Shown piece after piece: positions 5,443 to 6,385 of a stretch of 6,385 nucleotides of DNA. The stretch's first letter is position 1. Every line of letters begins with the position of its first letter. The notes beneath the pieces were generated by a model, which worked only from the letters and a program-made list of their open reading frames with translations, did no database searches and was not told where the DNA came from. The stretch covers positions 1 to 6,385 of the forward strand of contig CAAEEE010000373.1 in the NCBI GenBank assembly GCA_900754805.1, read 5' to 3'. The translations under genes were made by a program, and so were the position numbers. The DNA is from Clostridia bacterium (lineage in GTDB: Bacteria; Bacillota; Clostridia; Peptostreptococcales; Anaerovoracaceae).

Positions 5443-6249
5443 TTGAGTGCATTAAAAGAGATTATAAACGACCATATCACATACCGTGGGCAGCTTTGGA
5501 AACTCGCAAAGGCGGACATGAAGAAGACCTACAGCGGCGCGGTTTTAGGATGGGCGTGGGCGATTATCAGACCGGCGATTTTAATCTTCGTCTTTTGGTT
5601 TGCGTTTACGCTCGGACTGCGAAAAGGCGGAGCGGTAGACGGTTATCCGTTCTTCCTTTGGCTGATTGCAGGCATGATTCCGTGGTTTTATATGAGGGAT
5701 ATGATTACCGGAGGCGCAAACTCCATCCGGAGGTATCGCTATCTGGTAACAAAGATTAAATTTCCGATTGCAACGATCCCAACCTTTATCAGCATAGCAA
5801 ACCTCGGGGTGCATATCGGCCTGATGGCAATTCTGACAGCGATTTACGCGGCGTTTGGCTATATGCCGACGATTTACTATCTGCAGCTTCCGCTTTATAT
5901 GCTGATGATGTTCGCATTTTTCACGGTATGGGGGCTGTTTGCGGGACTGCTTTCGGCAATCAGTCAGGACTTTCTGAATCTGGTAAAATCGCTGGTACAG
6001 GCACTTTTCTGGCTTTCGGGAATTTTGTATGACGCCAATTCCATCAGTCAGCATTGGATTCGGAACATTTTACTGTTCAATCCGGTTACGCTGATTGTAA
6101 ACGGCTACCGGAATGTGTTAATTAAACACGAGTGGTTTTGGGAGCACCCGGCGGAACTTCGCAATTTTGCGATTGTTTTGGTGATTATGGTAATTTTGGC
6201 AGTCTGGGCATACAAAAAATTGAAAAAAGACATCCCGGATGTGCTTTAA
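5443..6249 (+). CDS. tagG: ABC-2 type polysaccharide/teichoic acid export permease (TagG-like)
   Basis: This 268-residue integral membrane protein matches the permease half of the TagGH / polysaccharide ABC exporter family, which moves lipid-linked wall or O-antigen-type polymers across the cytoplasmic membrane. The N-terminal cytoplasmic segment ends in KADMKKTYSGAVLGWAWAI (23-41), the amphipathic stretch typical of the family (usual form RDLKxRYKxSxLGxxW). About six membrane helices follow, near 38-59, 67-84, 110-138, 146-172, 178-198 and 242-257. The motif LFNPVTLIVNGYRNVLI (211-227) is the conserved loop before the last helix. The length is normal for the family. Translation starts at TTG with a good GAGGAG 6 nt before; the first internal ATG (Met26) would remove the conserved N-terminal segment. 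The gene symbol is by family resemblance; the exported polymer is not shown to be a classical teichoic acid. Confidence 0.9.
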   Translation: MSALKEIINDHITYRGQLWKLAKADMKKTYSGAVLGWAWAIIRPAILIFVFWFAFTLGLRKGGAVDGYPFFLWLIAGMIPWFYMRDMITGGANSIRRYRYLVTKIKFPIATIPTFISIANLGVHIGLMAILTAIYAAFGYMPTIYYLQLPLYMLMMFAFFTVWGLFAGLLSAISQDFLNLVKSLVQALFWLSGILYDANSISQHWIRNILLFNPVTLIVNGYRNVLIKHEWFWEHPAELRNFAIVLVIMVILAVWAYKKLKKDIPDVL

Positions 6250-6259
6250 GACTTTAAGA
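6244..6259 (+). repeat. Tandem 8-bp repeat spanning the permease stop codon
   Basis: CTTTAAGA is present twice in direct tandem (6244-6251 and 6252-6259). The first copy contains the TAA stop of the permease gene. It looks like a small duplication, perhaps from replication slippage, and lies in the 39-nt gap before the ATPase gene. No function is apparent. Confidence 0.5.
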
Positions 6260-6288
6260 TTTGCCTTTACTGACCGAGGAGAATTTTT

Positions 6289-6385
6289 ATGAGTAAAACG
6301 GTAATTGAGTTTAAACATGTGACGAAGATGTATAAACTCTTCAAAAATGACAAACAGCGCTTCAAGGCGGTGTTCAGTAAAAAGA
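6289..6385 (+). CDS. tagH: ABC transporter ATP-binding protein, teichoic acid export type (TagH-like), 3' partial
   Basis: The first 32 codons of a gene run off the window end. The start VIEFKHVTKMYKLFKND (5-21) followed by KAVFSKK (26-32) is the usual N-terminus of the TagH / polysaccharide-exporter ATPases: first beta strand, the A-loop Tyr15, then a basic insertion before the Walker A region, which lies outside the window. GAGGAG (6276-6281) stands 7 nt before the ATG. Placed directly after the permease, it should supply ATP hydrolysis for polymer export. Whether it has a long C-terminal extension, as in some TagH and Wzt proteins, cannot be seen. Confidence 0.85.
   Translation, partial: MSKTVIEFKHVTKMYKLFKNDKQRFKAVFSKK

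Noticed and set aside
5319..5759. A plus-strand open frame spanning the junction of the ATP-grasp and permease genes
   Set aside because: It is out of frame with two well-supported genes and encodes an Arg-rich, motif-free sequence. It does not indicate a frameshift, since both genes end and begin with normal signals.
1..6385. CRISPR arrays, tRNA or rRNA genes, insertion sequences, phage attachment sites
   Set aside because: I saw no regularly spaced repeats, cloverleaf or rRNA-like sequence, transposase motifs or terminal inverted repeats. The window is almost filled by the polymer operon.

Overview
The window looks like a Gram-positive (Bacillota, probably class Clostridia) chromosome segment. 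The evidence is mid-range G+C, strong GAGGAG-type ribosome binding sites, tight same-strand gene packing, and a teichoic-acid-type TagG/TagH exporter. This placement rests on gene content and style, not on a marker gene.

Layout: bases 1-144 are the end of an unrecognised membrane-protein gene, closed by an intrinsic terminator (161-189). A sigma-A-type promoter with an extended -10 (230-258) then starts a new rightward unit with a hairpin-bearing leader. Five complete genes follow, plus the start of a sixth: (1) a CDP-glycerol glycerophosphotransferase-like protein of the TagB/TagF family, 328-1455; (2) a single-domain ATP-grasp protein of the cell-surface-polysaccharide ('sugar-transfer associated') type, 1510-2571; (3) a small nucleotidyltransferase of the sugar-nucleotide pyrophosphorylase / cytidylyltransferase fold, 2607-3206; (4) a 747-residue double ATP-grasp protein, 3197-5440; (5) a TagG-type ABC-2 permease starting at TTG, 5443-6249; (6) the first 32 codons of the matching TagH-type ATPase, 6289 to the window end. 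Spacing is 54, 35, -10, 2 and 39 nt, and no terminator is visible after 189, so this reads as one operon.

Taken together, the genes suggest synthesis of a phosphate-linked wall polymer: a nucleotidyltransferase activates a building block, the TagB/F-like enzyme transfers a polyol-phosphate type unit, and TagGH exports the lipid-linked chain. The two ATP-grasp proteins are the unusual part. Their fold normally makes acyl-phosphate intermediates for amide, ester or thioester ligation, so they may attach an amino acid or other carboxylate to the polymer or its precursor; the substrate cannot be read from sequence.

The most notable observation is that the 747-residue protein is an internal duplication. 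Its C-terminal half keeps the expected ATP-grasp residues. Its N-terminal half has lost nearly all of them and carries an acidic insertion where a glycine-rich loop should be, so it looks like a pseudoenzyme fused to an active enzyme.
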